Positions 1 through 6,098 of a DNA stretch of 6,587 nt are shown piece after piece. The stretch lies in contig CAIXUF010001498.1 of NCBI GenBank assembly GCA_903922535.1, positions 1 through 6,587 on the forward strand. The letters run 5' to 3'. Position 1 is the stretch's first letter. Every line of letters starts with the position of its first letter. The notes below the pieces were generated by a model. It saw only the letters and a list, made by a program, of their open reading frames with translations. It ran no database searches and was not told the DNA's origin. The DNA comes from Candidatus Hydrogenedentota bacterium. GTDB lineage: Bacteria > Hydrogenedentota > Hydrogenedentia > Hydrogenedentiales > CAITNO01. The position numbers were made by a program, and so were the translations under genes.

Positions 1-779
1 AGGAACTGGCCACGGTCAACGTCGAGCTGCACAACAAGGTGGAGGATCTGTCGCAGGCCAACAATGACATGAACAACCAGCTGGCCGGCACGGGCATCGC
101 CACCGTCTTTGTGGATCACCAACTGCGCATCCTGCGCTTCACCCCCACGGCCACCCAGATCATTAATCTCATCCCGAGCGACATCGGGCGGCCCGTGGGG
201 CACATCGTATCCAACCTGCCGGGCTACGGCCGCCTGGTCGAGGATGTGCAGGCCGTGCTGGACACGCTCGCGCCCGCCGAGGTGGAGGTGCAAACGCGGG
301 CGGGACGGTGGCACACGATGCACATCCAGCCCTACCGCACGCTGGACAATGTAATCAACGGGGCCGTGCTCACCTTCACGGACATCACGGAGATGGTGCG
401 GGCCCGCGAGGCGCTGGCCAAGGCCAACGAGCTGCTCCGTCTGGCGCTGGTGGTGCGCGACGCGCACGACGCCATCACCGTGCAGGACTTGGACGGCCGC
501 ACCCTGGCGTGGAACCCGGGCGCGGTGCGCATGTACGGCTGGACCGAGGAGGAGGCGCTGGCCATGAACGTCCGCGACCGCATCCCGACAGGGCTGCGCA
601 ACGGCGCACTGGCCACGCTGCACAAACTCAGCCAGGCGGACATACTCGACCCCTACCGCACACAGCGGATCGCCAAGAATGGCGCCGTCCTGAAGGTGTC
701 CATCATCTCCACGGCGCTCGTGAACGCCGCCGGGCAGATGTATGCGATCGCCACCACCGAAAGGACGGTTTCGGGATAA
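1..779 (+). CDS. CheB/CheR/PAS-type fusion sensor, C-terminal part (5' truncated)
   Basis: The frame is already open at base 3 and ends at TAA 777-779, so 258 residues are visible and the real start lies outside the window. Residues 1-25 form a heptad-like helix (ELATVNVELHNKVEDLSQAN) of the kind that follows the CheR methyltransferase domain in CheB-CheR-PAS fusions. Residues about 27-130 are a PAS domain with signatures of that family's tail: the stretches FTPTAT, NLIPSDIGRP and PYRTLDNVINGAVLTFTDIT. A short helix leads to a second PAS domain at about 147-255 (ITVQDLDGRTLAWNPGA, MYGWTEEEAL). The protein stops after it with no histidine kinase or GGDEF module. The methylesterase and methyltransferase domains are inferred to lie upstream, because only their usual companion is seen. 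A PAS-only sensor cannot be excluded. No membrane segment is visible. The likely role is a cytoplasmic chemosensory or signalling protein whose PAS domains sense a ligand or redox state. Confidence 0.82.
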   Translation, partial: ELATVNVELHNKVEDLSQANNDMNNQLAGTGIATVFVDHQLRILRFTPTATQIINLIPSDIGRPVGHIVSNLPGYGRLVEDVQAVLDTLAPAEVEVQTRAGRWHTMHIQPYRTLDNVINGAVLTFTDITEMVRAREALAKANELLRLALVVRDAHDAITVQDLDGRTLAWNPGAVRMYGWTEEEALAMNVRDRIPTGLRNGALATLHKLSQADILDPYRTQRIAKNGAVLKVSIISTALVNAAGQMYAIATTERTVSG

Positions 780-794
780 GCGGCATGGCAGTTG

Positions 795-815
795 CCGTCA
801 TGGCGCCTATGACGG
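795..815 (+). terminator. Possible 3' hairpin after the PAS gene
   Basis: CCGTCAT (795-801) and ATGACGG (809-815) form a perfect 7-bp stem around a GGCGCCT loop, beginning 15 nt after the stop codon. No T-run follows, so it is not a classical intrinsic terminator. It could mark or protect a Rho-dependent 3' end, or be chance. Confidence 0.3.
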
Positions 816-960
816 ACGGTCAGCGCATGCAGGATGGGGATCGCAACACCCTGTGCGTGAGCGTTTACCGCCTGTGCGGGCGGATGCACGGAGCCTTTTG
901 TGCGACTGGGGACATGGTGCCCTCCATAACCTGGCGCGGCGAATCCGCAACCAAAAAGAA

Positions 961-994
961 GGGTCTAGGGTCTGGGGTCTTGGGTCTGGGAGGG
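961..994 (+). repeat. G-rich heptamer tandem array (G-quadruplex candidate)
   Basis: Four consecutive 7-nt units, GGGTCTA, GGGTCTG, GGGTCTT and GGGTCTG, occupy 961-988 and are followed by GGAGGG. Runs of at least three G recur every seven bases, which satisfies the common G-quadruplex pattern (G3+ separated by 1-7 nt loops) on the plus strand. The array lies between genes, about 180 bases after the PAS gene stop. Only the sequence pattern is seen; folding is inferred. Confidence 0.75.
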
Positions 995-1296
995 CACAGA
1001 ATGAGCCGGGTGAGGCAAACATTCCTGCTGATTTGCGTTCATGATGAGAAAGGCGGACAAAAGAATTCTGCCCCCCACGCTGTACGAAATAGCCGCAGCT
1101 TGCGACGATTCTGAGACATAGCAGTACGGAACAAGACAGAGAACCGGTCGTGAGCCGCAAAGATCACAAGAACGCATATAGAATGACGGCTAACATCCGC
1201 TTTGCGCGAAACGACTTGCCAGTGGCGCGCGCGAACTTCTGCGCAAGAGGACAATGGACAGTGGCGCGGAATGGGGCAGAAGACCACTTATCATGG

Positions 1297-1323
1297 ATAA
1301 ACAGGATGGGCAGGATGAACCGA
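1297..1323. repeat. Decayed 9-nt repeat units (ATGGACAGG-like)
   Basis: Three consecutive 9-mers, ATAAACAGG, ATGGGCAGG and ATGAACCGA, match ATGGACAGG at 7, 8 and 6 of 9 positions. ATGGACAGG is the reverse complement register of the intact array at the right end of this window. An isolated ATGGACAGT stands at 1254-1262. The shared period and core suggest an older, diverged copy of the same repeat family in the opposite orientation. Confidence 0.5.
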
Positions 1324-1433
1324 AGAATCGAGGAAGCGGGGCCGCCCCGTCCCTCTGTGGAGTTCGGCGGCCTGAGGTGGTTTATCTTCTTTTTGCAGAA
1401 GGGGTTTTTCATCATTTCACCTTTTTATTATGC

Positions 1434-1462
1434 TGGACATGTCTCCCCATTGGGTATATAAT
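1434..1462 (+). promoter_or_regulatory. Sigma70-type promoter for the kinase leader transcript
   Basis: TGGACA (1434-1439, five of six to TTGACA) and a perfect TATAAT (1457-1462) are separated by the optimal 17 nt. The flank upstream is unusually AT-rich for this DNA (1378-1433), as an UP-like region would be. The predicted start is near 1469, giving a leader of about 360 nt before the kinase ATG. It is the strongest housekeeping-type promoter match seen in the window. Confidence 0.72.
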
Positions 1463-1476
1463 GTCTATTGGCCAAG

Positions 1477-1488
1477 GCACGATCGTGC
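1477..1488. promoter_or_regulatory. 12-bp palindrome at the predicted transcript start
   Basis: GCACGATCGTGC is a perfect 12-bp palindrome beginning about 8 nt after the predicted transcription start. The position suits an operator for a dimeric regulator. As RNA it could only form a 4-bp stem with a GATC loop. It is followed by a second small inverted repeat, CAGGC/GCCTG (1488-1492 and 1499-1503). No regulator is identified. Confidence 0.4.
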
Positions 1489-1517
1489 AGGCAGGACAGC
1501 CTGAGCGAGGAGTTCCC

Positions 1518-1832
1518 ATGAACGAACGCCCCGAACCCCGCAGCGATGCCAGGAATGGGGCGCCGTGTCCTCCCGGAGGCTTTCCGCCTGGCAACTCAAG
1601 CCCACTCCGGGGCAAGGTCCATCCACTTCCAGGCAAAGTCCACTTACTCCGGGGAAAAGTGGGCGCTATTTGTGGCGATGCAGGCCTGCTCCGCGTCGGA
1701 AGAGGCCCCGAAATGCGGGCGGGGACTGGCTTGACCGCGAGGCAAAAGCCTCGAAAACAAAGGGCAACGGCGTCCTTTGAGACAAGGGAATGTGAACCCC
1801 CTTTCATATTTCCCGGGAAGGGAGTTGCGTGA
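1518..1832 (+). CDS. Possible 104-aa leader ORF, unknown function
   Basis: An ATG at 1518 follows GAGGAG by about six bases and lies about 49 nt after the predicted transcript start. The frame stays open for 104 codons and ends in TGA 1830-1832, whose A is the first base of the kinase ATG (TGATG), the geometry of translational coupling. The product would be basic and rich in Pro, Gly and Arg, with no recognised domain, signal peptide or membrane segment. Residues 28-48 contain three heptapeptides ending in GKV (SPLRGKV, HPLPGKV, HLLRGKV). Against it, third codon positions are far less GC-rich than in the kinase, and several other frames here are also open by chance. It may be a translated leader that couples or attenuates kinase expression, or simply untranslated RNA. 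I do not recognise a homologue. Confidence 0.35.
   Translation: MNERPEPRSDARNGAPCPPGGFPPGNSSPLRGKVHPLPGKVHLLRGKVGAICGDAGLLRVGRGPEMRAGTGLTARQKPRKQRATASFETRECEPPFIFPGKGVA
1599..1661 (+). repeat. Three degenerate 21-nt tandem units in the kinase leader
   Basis: Units 1599-1619, 1620-1640 and 1641-1661 share a CCA/TTA-CTYC-GGCAAAGT-like pattern. Their 21-nt length keeps the frame of the possible leader ORF, so each encodes a heptapeptide ending in GKV. CCACTT (1640-1645) and AAGTGG (1657-1662) in the last unit can also pair as a 6-bp stem. The copies are diverged, which suggests an old duplication. Confidence 0.5.
1738..1779 (+). other. Two adjacent RNA hairpins in the kinase leader
   Basis: CGAGGC (1738-1743) and GCCTCG (1748-1753) form a perfect 6-bp stem with an AAAA loop. 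Four bases later CAAAGG (1758-1763) and CCTTTG (1774-1779) form another 6-bp stem with the loop GCAACGGCGT. No T-run follows either one. The pair ends about 50 nt before the kinase start. It does not match a riboswitch class I recognise, so structured leader RNA is an inference. Confidence 0.4.
1799..1824 (+). promoter_or_regulatory. Kinase ribosome binding site inside a potential masking stem
   Basis: AAGGGAG (1818-1824) stands 7 nt before ATG 1832 and only 4 nt before GTG 1829, so it favours the ATG. CCCTT (1799-1803) can pair with AAGGG (1818-1822). The 10-bp palindrome TTCCCGGGAA (1810-1819) overlaps the site, and an upstream GGGAA (1786-1790) could compete for TTCCC. These alternatives would allow translation control. 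The stems are short and only inferred. Confidence 0.45.
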
Positions 1833-3937
1833 TGAGCACCAGCAAGCCGGACCCTGTTGACGCCGTCGAACTGCGCCGCAAGGCTGAAGCAACGGCCCTG
1901 ACGGGCACCGCCGTATCCGACGGGGCGCTTTCGCCGGAAGCCCGGCTCACACTGCTGCACGAGCTGCGGGTGCATCAGATTGAGCTGGAGATGCAGAACG
2001 AGGAACTGCGCGCGGCGCATGCGGCGTTGGACGCGGTCCGGGCGCGCTATTTCGACTTGTACGACCTCGCCCCGGTGGGTTATGTCACCGTCGACGGGGA
2101 GGGGATCATCCGGGAGGCCAACCTCACCGCCTCCATGCTGCTCGGCAAGGACCGGGGCGCGCTGGCGGGACAATTGTTCTCCCGCTTCATCCTCAAAGAG
2201 GACATGGACATCCACTATCTGCACCGCAGGGCGCTGTTTGGGACCGGCAAGGCGCAGACCGTAGACCTGCGCCTGCTGAAAAGGGACGGGACGCCCTTCT
2301 GGGCGCATCTGGAGGGCATGCTTGCGGAGGGCGAGGAGGGCGCGTCCCTGTGCCGCGTCGTGATAATCGACATCAATGATCGCAGACTCCAGGAGGAGGC
2401 GCTGCGCGAACGGGTCAAGGAATTGAACTGCCTCCAGGGCATCGCCGACCTGATTGCGCGGGAAGACAGCGAGGAGAAGCTGCTGCAGGGGGTCTTGGAA
2501 ATGCTGCCCGCCGCATGGTTTTATCCCGAAAGCGCCTGCGCCCGCATCGTTCTTGAAGGGCGGCACCACCAAACGGGCAACTTCCGTGAAACCTGCTGGC
2601 GGCAGTCGGCCGAACTGCGGGTGGGCGGCCGGCCCCTGGGCACACTGGAGCTGTGCTACCTCGAAGAGCGGCCCATCCGGGACGAGGGGCCGTTCCTGTT
2701 TGAGGAGAGACACCTGCTCAACCTGGTCGCTGAGAGGCTGGGCAGTGTGGTCGAACGCCTGCGGGTGGAGCGGGAGAACGCCGAACTCGAAGGGCGGCTC
2801 CGGCAGGCGGAGAAGATGGACTCGATCGGGCGGCTGGCGGGCGGCGTGGCGCATGATTTCAACAACATGCTGGCGGTGATCCTCGGCTACACGGGGATGG
2901 CGCTGGAGCAGGCGAACCCGTCCCAGCCCATCCACGCCGACCTGGTGGAAATCCGGGCGGCGGCGACCCGGTCGGCCGACCTGACCCGCCAACTGCTGGC
3001 CTTTGCCCGCAAGCAGATCATCGCGCCGCGGGTGCTGGACCTCAATGAGACCGTGACGGACATGCTCGGGATGCTGCAGCGGCTCACCGGGGAAAACATC
3101 CAGTTCCTCTGGCGGCCGAAGTCGGGTTTGTGGCCGGTCCGGATGGACCCATCGCAAATAGCCCAGATTCTGGCGAACCTGTGCGCCAACGCGCGCGACG
3201 CCATCTCCGACACCGGCAGGCTCATCCTCGGGACGGAGAACTGCACGGTGCATGCAAAGCAGTGCGCCGGCCACGCGGACTTTGCGCCGGGAGACTATGT
3301 GCTGCTCACCGTGGCCGATGACGGCTCTGGCATGGACGAGGAAACCCTGGCGCATATCTTTGAACCGTTTTTCACCACCAAAGAGATAGGCAGAGGCACC
3401 GGCCTGGGCTTGGCAACGCTTTACGGCATTGTGAGGCAGAACAGCGGATTTGTCACCGTCCACAGCGCGGTGGGACAGGGAACGACCTTCAATATTTACC
3501 TGCCACGGCATGCGGGCGAGGCCGGCGCAACGCCCGTGAAACAGACGGTAAAAGCACCGGCAGGCGGCACGGAAACCATTCTGCTGGTGGAGGATGAGCC
3601 GTCCCTGCTGAAGATCACCGCCATAGCGCTCAGGAAACTGGGCTACACCGTGCTGACGGCGGAGACGCCGGGCGCGGCCCTCCAACTGGCCGAAGAGCAG
3701 GGCGAGGCAATCACCCTGCTGATTACCGACGTGGTGATGCCCGAAATGAACGGCCGCAACCTGGCGCGGAAGCTCCAGTCCCTGCACCCGAAGGTCAAGC
3801 GCCTGTTCATGTCCGCCTACACGGACGACGTCATCGCCCAACAGGGCGTGCTGGATGCGGAAACGCATTTCATCCAGAAGCCCTTTACCGTGCAGGAACT
3901 GGCCGACAAGGTGCGGGAAGCGCTCGAGGAAGGGTGA
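1832..3937 (+). CDS. Soluble hybrid histidine kinase (PAS-GAF-HisKA-HATPase-REC)
   Basis: This is a 701-aa sensor kinase that would autophosphorylate on His and pass the phosphate to its own receiver domain. Residues 43-70 are a coiled-coil lead-in ([18 protein letters not shown]) typical of PAS kinases, followed by a PAS domain at about 70-182 ([16 protein letters not shown]). A GAF-like region spans about 198-312 and a helical linker about 313-327. HisKA contains GGVAHDFNN with the phospho-accepting His341. The ATPase domain shows the N-box NLCANARDA (Asn449, Asn453), G1 DDGSG (Asp496-Gly500), FEPFFTTK and G2 GRGTGLGL (520-527). The receiver (about 583-698) has Glu587/Asp588, phospho-acceptor Asp633, Ser661 and Lys683, so all key residues are present. 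No membrane segment or signal peptide is visible, so it should sense a cytoplasmic cue. No separate DNA-binding regulator is in the window, so the output partner is unknown. ATG 1832 is preferred over GTG 1829 because of Shine-Dalgarno spacing. Confidence 0.95.
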   Translation: MSTSKPDPVDAVELRRKAEATALTGTAVSDGALSPEARLTLLHELRVHQIELEMQNEELRAAHAALDAVRARYFDLYDLAPVGYVTVDGEGIIREANLTASMLLGKDRGALAGQLFSRFILKEDMDIHYLHRRALFGTGKAQTVDLRLLKRDGTPFWAHLEGMLAEGEEGASLCRVVIIDINDRRLQEEALRERVKELNCLQGIADLIAREDSEEKLLQGVLEMLPAAWFYPESACARIVLEGRHHQTGNFRETCWRQSAELRVGGRPLGTLELCYLEERPIRDEGPFLFEERHLLNLVAERLGSVVERLRVERENAELEGRLRQAEKMDSIGRLAGGVAHDFNNMLAVILGYTGMALEQANPSQPIHADLVEIRAAATRSADLTRQLLAFARKQIIAPRVLDLNETVTDMLGMLQRLTGENIQFLWRPKSGLWPVRMDPSQIAQILANLCANARDAISDTGRLILGTENCTVHAKQCAGHADFAPGDYVLLTVADDGSGMDEETLAHIFEPFFTTKEIGRGTGLGLATLYGIVRQNSGFVTVHSAVGQGTTFNIYLPRHAGEAGATPVKQTVKAPAGGTETILLVEDEPSLLKITAIALRKLGYTVLTAETPGAALQLAEEQGEAITLLITDVVMPEMNGRNLARKLQSLHPKVKRLFMSAYTDDVIAQQGVLDAETHFIQKPFTVQELADKVREALEEG

Positions 3938-3971
3938 AGGACGAAGGACGAAGGGTGAAGGACGAAGGACG
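3930..3971. repeat. Perfect 21-bp tandem duplication at convergent gene ends
   Basis: Two identical 21-bp purine-rich units (3930-3950 and 3951-3971) are built from AAGGGTGA followed by AGGACGA and AGGACG. The first unit contains the last kinase codons and its TGA stop (3935-3937). The second ends 4 bp before the stop of the oppositely oriented rlmN at 3976. The whole 38-bp space between the two convergent genes is therefore repeat. No terminator hairpin is seen here for either gene. Confidence 0.85.
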
Positions 3972-3975
3972 AAGA

Positions 3976-5025
3976 TCAAGTGGGGGTTGTGGGTTCGTGG
4001 AGGGCTCGGAGTTGGCCGCAGGCGGCGGCTATGTCGCCGCCGTTTTCGCGGCGGAGGGTTGCTTTGACCCCGCCTTGTTCGAGGCCCTGCTGAAAGGCAA
4101 TGCAGTTTGCGCGTAAAGAGGCGCGAAAGGGTAGGTCAGGGACGGGATTCCAGGGGATTAGGTTCACAAAGGCCTTGAGACCTTTGAGGAAGGCCAGCAG
4201 TTCCTGAACGTCCTTGGGCGTGTCGTTGATGCCGTCCAGCAGCGTCCACTCGATGGTGACCTGCCTGCCGGTCTTGGCCCCGTAGTCGCGCACCGCATCG
4301 CGCAGTCGCGCCAATCCGGTGCTGCGGTTGTGTGGCACAAGCTGCGACCGCAGCTCATCGTTTGCTGCGTGCAGGGAAATGCTCAGGCGGACCTGCCAGT
4401 CCTCGGCGGCAAAGCGGGCCATGCCCTCGATGACGCCGACGGTGGAAACGGTGATGCGCCGGGCGCCGATCCCCAGGCCTTCGGGATGCATCAGGAGATG
4501 AATGCTCGCCACCATGTCATCGTAGTTGAGCAGGGGCTCGCCCATGCCCATGTACACCACGTTCGGGGTGATCTCCCGTGAGATGTTTCCGGCGGCAAGC
4601 AGCAGCAGCGCCTGTCCGGCAATCTCGCCGGCATCCAGGTTGCGGCGGAACCCCCCGACGCCGGTGGCGCAGAAGGCGCAGTTGAGCGGACAGCCCGCCT
4701 GCGAGGAAAGGCACAGCGTCACGCGGTCGCCGTCGTGCAGCAGCACGGACTCGACCCGTTCGCCGTCGTGAAGTTCAAAGAGAACTTTGGTGGCGCCGGC
4801 GTCTTCGGACAACTGAAGGTTGACGATGTGCATGTCCTGCACCGCGCATTCCGTCTTCAGGCGTTCGCGAAGGGGTTTGGCCAGGTTTGTCATGGCGTCG
4901 AAATCAAAGACGCCCTTGCGGTGAATCCACTGGAATATCTGCCGCCCCTGAAAGGGCTTCAGGGCGAGCACTTCCGATATCTGTTCGGGCATCAGGCCCA
5001 TGAGGCAGCGCCGATGTCCGTTCAT
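3976..5025 (-). CDS. rlmN: 23S rRNA A2503 / tRNA A37 C2-methyltransferase RlmN
   Basis: This 349-aa radical-SAM enzyme methylates C2 of adenosine 2503 in 23S rRNA and of A37 in some tRNAs, in the cytoplasm. The [4Fe-4S] motif CPLNCAFC gives Cys112, Cys116 and Cys119. Cys105 corresponds to the conserved Cys118 of the E. coli enzyme. Cys336 in DIAAACGQL corresponds to the methyl-carrying Cys355, so the catalytic set is complete. Other family motifs are GMGEPLLNYD (160-169), SISLHA (215-220), LLDGINDT and NLIPWNP (288-294). The N-terminal PFQGRQIFQWIHRKGV matches the RNA-binding accessory domain. The start ATG lies 8 nt after GGAG and overlaps the stop of the upstream lipoprotein gene by 4 nt (ATGA), which implies a shared transcript and coupled translation. 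Length is normal for the family, slightly short at the C-terminus. Confidence 0.97.
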   Translation of the reverse strand: MNGHRRCLMGLMPEQISEVLALKPFQGRQIFQWIHRKGVFDFDAMTNLAKPLRERLKTECAVQDMHIVNLQLSEDAGATKVLFELHDGERVESVLLHDGDRVTLCLSSQAGCPLNCAFCATGVGGFRRNLDAGEIAGQALLLLAAGNISREITPNVVYMGMGEPLLNYDDMVASIHLLMHPEGLGIGARRITVSTVGVIEGMARFAAEDWQVRLSISLHAANDELRSQLVPHNRSTGLARLRDAVRDYGAKTGRQVTIEWTLLDGINDTPKDVQELLAFLKGLKAFVNLIPWNPVPDLPFRASLRANCIAFQQGLEQGGVKATLRRENGGDIAAACGQLRALHEPTTPT

Positions 5026-5942
5026 TGCGTTTTCTCCGGTTCTTTTTCGTTGTCTTTGACGTTTTCCACATAACCGCCGTCCCCCTTGTCGTCGATTCCG
5101 CTTTTGGGGCCGTTGCCCCGCAGGGTCTCCACCTGATCGAATCCCCGCTTGCGCAAATCTTTGACCGTGCCCTCCACGTCAAACACCTTGCCGTCCATCT
5201 CTGGATTGAGGTCAATCTTGCGCATGGTGAAGCTCATTTGCGCCTGTTCTCCTGGAAACACGGACTCGACCTTCTTGGGAAAGCGGACACCGTCTCGCTC
5301 GTAGTAGTCGCTCTTGGTTGTTACCGCGATCTCGCGCCCGGACGGGTCGAGCAGGTGGTTTTCCAGCACGACCCAGGGGGTTCCCTGGACGAGCAGTTGC
5401 CGACGCGGGCGGTTGCCCTTATGGGAGTCGAGGATGAGCATGGAGGCGGTGCGCGTGGCTGGGTCGTATGAAAGAATGCGCACATTCTTGGGTGAAAGGG
5501 AGCGCCAGGACTCGGGCTGGAACATTTCCCTGGCCATGTCGGCGGAGGACACGGTCTCAAAGCGCTCGCCCTGGGGCCGGTAGTAGAATTGGCGCTCCGT
5601 GGGGAACTGGATGAGAAAGGCCGGTCCGGTGCAGGTCAGCTCCACAAAGCGGGTGCCGTACTTGCGGCCGATGACGTGCAGGTCGAGCGGCTGGCGGTAA
5701 ATGATGGTGCTTTCCCGCGAAATCTGGGTGGATTCGAGTTCGGGGGACTGCAGGACGACGGTGCCCGAGGCCCTGAAGCCCTTCAGTCCCTGCTCATTTT
5801 GCGCCAGGCTGTCCAGGATTTCGGCCGGGCCGGGCGCGCCCGCGGGCAGGGGCTGCTGTTCGAGCCTGTCGCCCAAACTGACGCATCCCGCCGCCAGAAT
5901 GCTGACCGCCGCTGTCACCAATGCTGCAAGACGCAAATGCAA
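5022..5942 (-). CDS. Putative LolA/LolB-like lipoprotein, first gene of rlmN operon
   Basis: A 306-aa protein with a lipoprotein signal: Arg4, a hydrophobic stretch and the lipobox-like LAAGC with Cys20 as the lipid-modified residue. It should therefore be anchored in an envelope membrane. Residues about 45-240 alternate short beta-strand-like segments (FRASGTVVLQSPE, GTRFVELTCTGPAFLIQFP, RQFYYRPQGERFE, RIL/TASMLIL). That layout resembles the LolA/LolB or DUF4292-like half-barrel that binds acyl chains, and the assignment is made by pattern only. The C-terminal tail (about 275-306) is charged and Lys/Glu rich, without predicted fold. The start is TTG 5942: no ATG or GTG occurs in frame upstream before the promoter region. 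The only Shine-Dalgarno-like sequence is a weak GAAAGG about 9 nt away, so initiation is probably inefficient. The stop overlaps the rlmN start by 4 nt. Confidence 0.75.
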   Translation of the reverse strand: MHLRLAALVTAAVSILAAGCVSLGDRLEQQPLPAGAPGPAEILDSLAQNEQGLKGFRASGTVVLQSPELESTQISRESTIIYRQPLDLHVIGRKYGTRFVELTCTGPAFLIQFPTERQFYYRPQGERFETVSSADMAREMFQPESWRSLSPKNVRILSYDPATRTASMLILDSHKGNRPRRQLLVQGTPWVVLENHLLDPSGREIAVTTKSDYYERDGVRFPKKVESVFPGEQAQMSFTMRKIDLNPEMDGKVFDVEGTVKDLRKRGFDQVETLRGNGPKSGIDDKGDGGYVENVKDNEKEPEKTQ

Positions 5943-6000
5943 GGAGGAAAACCTTTCGCCGTTGGGAGGGGAAACCGGGTGTCCTTCAGCGGGACCGGAC

Positions 6001-6029
6001 TTGAATAATGCCCGGCCATATGCTATAGT
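6001..6029 (+). promoter_or_regulatory. rpmB promoter with extended -10
   Basis: TTGAAT (6001-6006), a 17-nt spacer and TATAGT (6024-6029) preceded by TGC form a sigma70-type promoter with an extended -10 element. The predicted start is near 6036, giving a leader of about 63 nt before the rpmB ATG. A strong promoter suits a ribosomal protein gene. Confidence 0.65.
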
Positions 6030-6040
6030 TCCCGCGCTTC

Positions 6041-6060
6041 GGACGTATTATATCACGTCT
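6041..6060 (+). other. Hairpin in the rpmB leader
   Basis: GACGT (6042-6046) and ACGTC (6055-6059) form a perfect 5-bp stem, extendable by one G-U pair, around the loop ATTATATC. It starts a few bases after the predicted rpmB transcript start and could stabilise the mRNA end or take part in autoregulation. The loop coincides with the minus-strand -10 element, so the symmetry may instead be a DNA feature. Confidence 0.35.
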
Positions 6061-6076
6061 TAAAGCATGAACCCAA
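6047..6076 (-). promoter_or_regulatory. Promoter for the lipoprotein-rlmN operon
   Basis: On the minus strand TTGGGT (6076-6071) and a perfect TATAAT (6052-6047) are separated by 18 nt, and TGA directly before the hexamer makes an extended -10. The predicted start is near 6040, giving a leader of about 98 nt before the TTG start. The -35 match is weak, with three of six positions. Confidence 0.55.
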
Positions 6077-6098
6077 TGCACAGTTTCAGGAGCAAGCC

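Larger units (their letters stand above)
780..1433. other. Gene-poor spacer with degenerate repeats
   Basis: About 650 bases without a convincing gene. Open frames exist here, but they lack ribosome binding sites and have no recognisable protein content. The spacer holds a hairpin just after the upstream stop, a G-rich heptamer array (961-994), a phrase CGCAAAGATCACAAGAACGC near 1156 that resembles degenerate dispersed repeats of GC-rich uncultured bacteria, an isolated ATGGACAGT at 1254-1262, decayed 9-nt repeats at 1297-1323, and a GC hairpin CGGGG-CCG-CCCCG at 1337-1349. Composition becomes AT-rich after 1378, leading into the kinase promoter. It looks like decayed repeat-bearing DNA rather than a lost gene. 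Confidence 0.6.

Noticed and set aside
961..994. Chromosome-end telomere repeat
   Set aside because: The array is short, internal and flanked by ordinary genes on both sides.
308..1114. A 268-codon plus-strand frame overlapping the PAS protein and spacer
   Set aside because: It is out of frame with the PAS domains, is Arg/Gly/His rich as expected of a frame-shifted GC-rich gene, and has no ribosome binding site.
1386..1409. Terminator-like CTTCT/AGAAG hairpin followed by GGGTTTTT
   Set aside because: The stem has only five mostly A-T pairs and no upstream gene it could serve.
1150..1461. A 103-codon plus-strand frame starting with GTG in the spacer
   Set aside because: No Shine-Dalgarno precedes it, it runs through decayed repeats and into the kinase promoter, and nothing in the product is recognisable.
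1412..3979. An 855-codon open frame on the minus strand across the kinase gene
   Set aside because: It is the antisense shadow of a high-GC coding region. The plus-strand frame has complete kinase and receiver motifs and a good ribosome site, while the antisense product has no recognisable domain.
4037..4054. CCGCCG/CGGCGG hairpin near the rlmN 3' end
   Set aside because: It lies in codons for the conserved GGDIAAACGQL region of RlmN and has no T-run in the right place, so coding constraint explains it.
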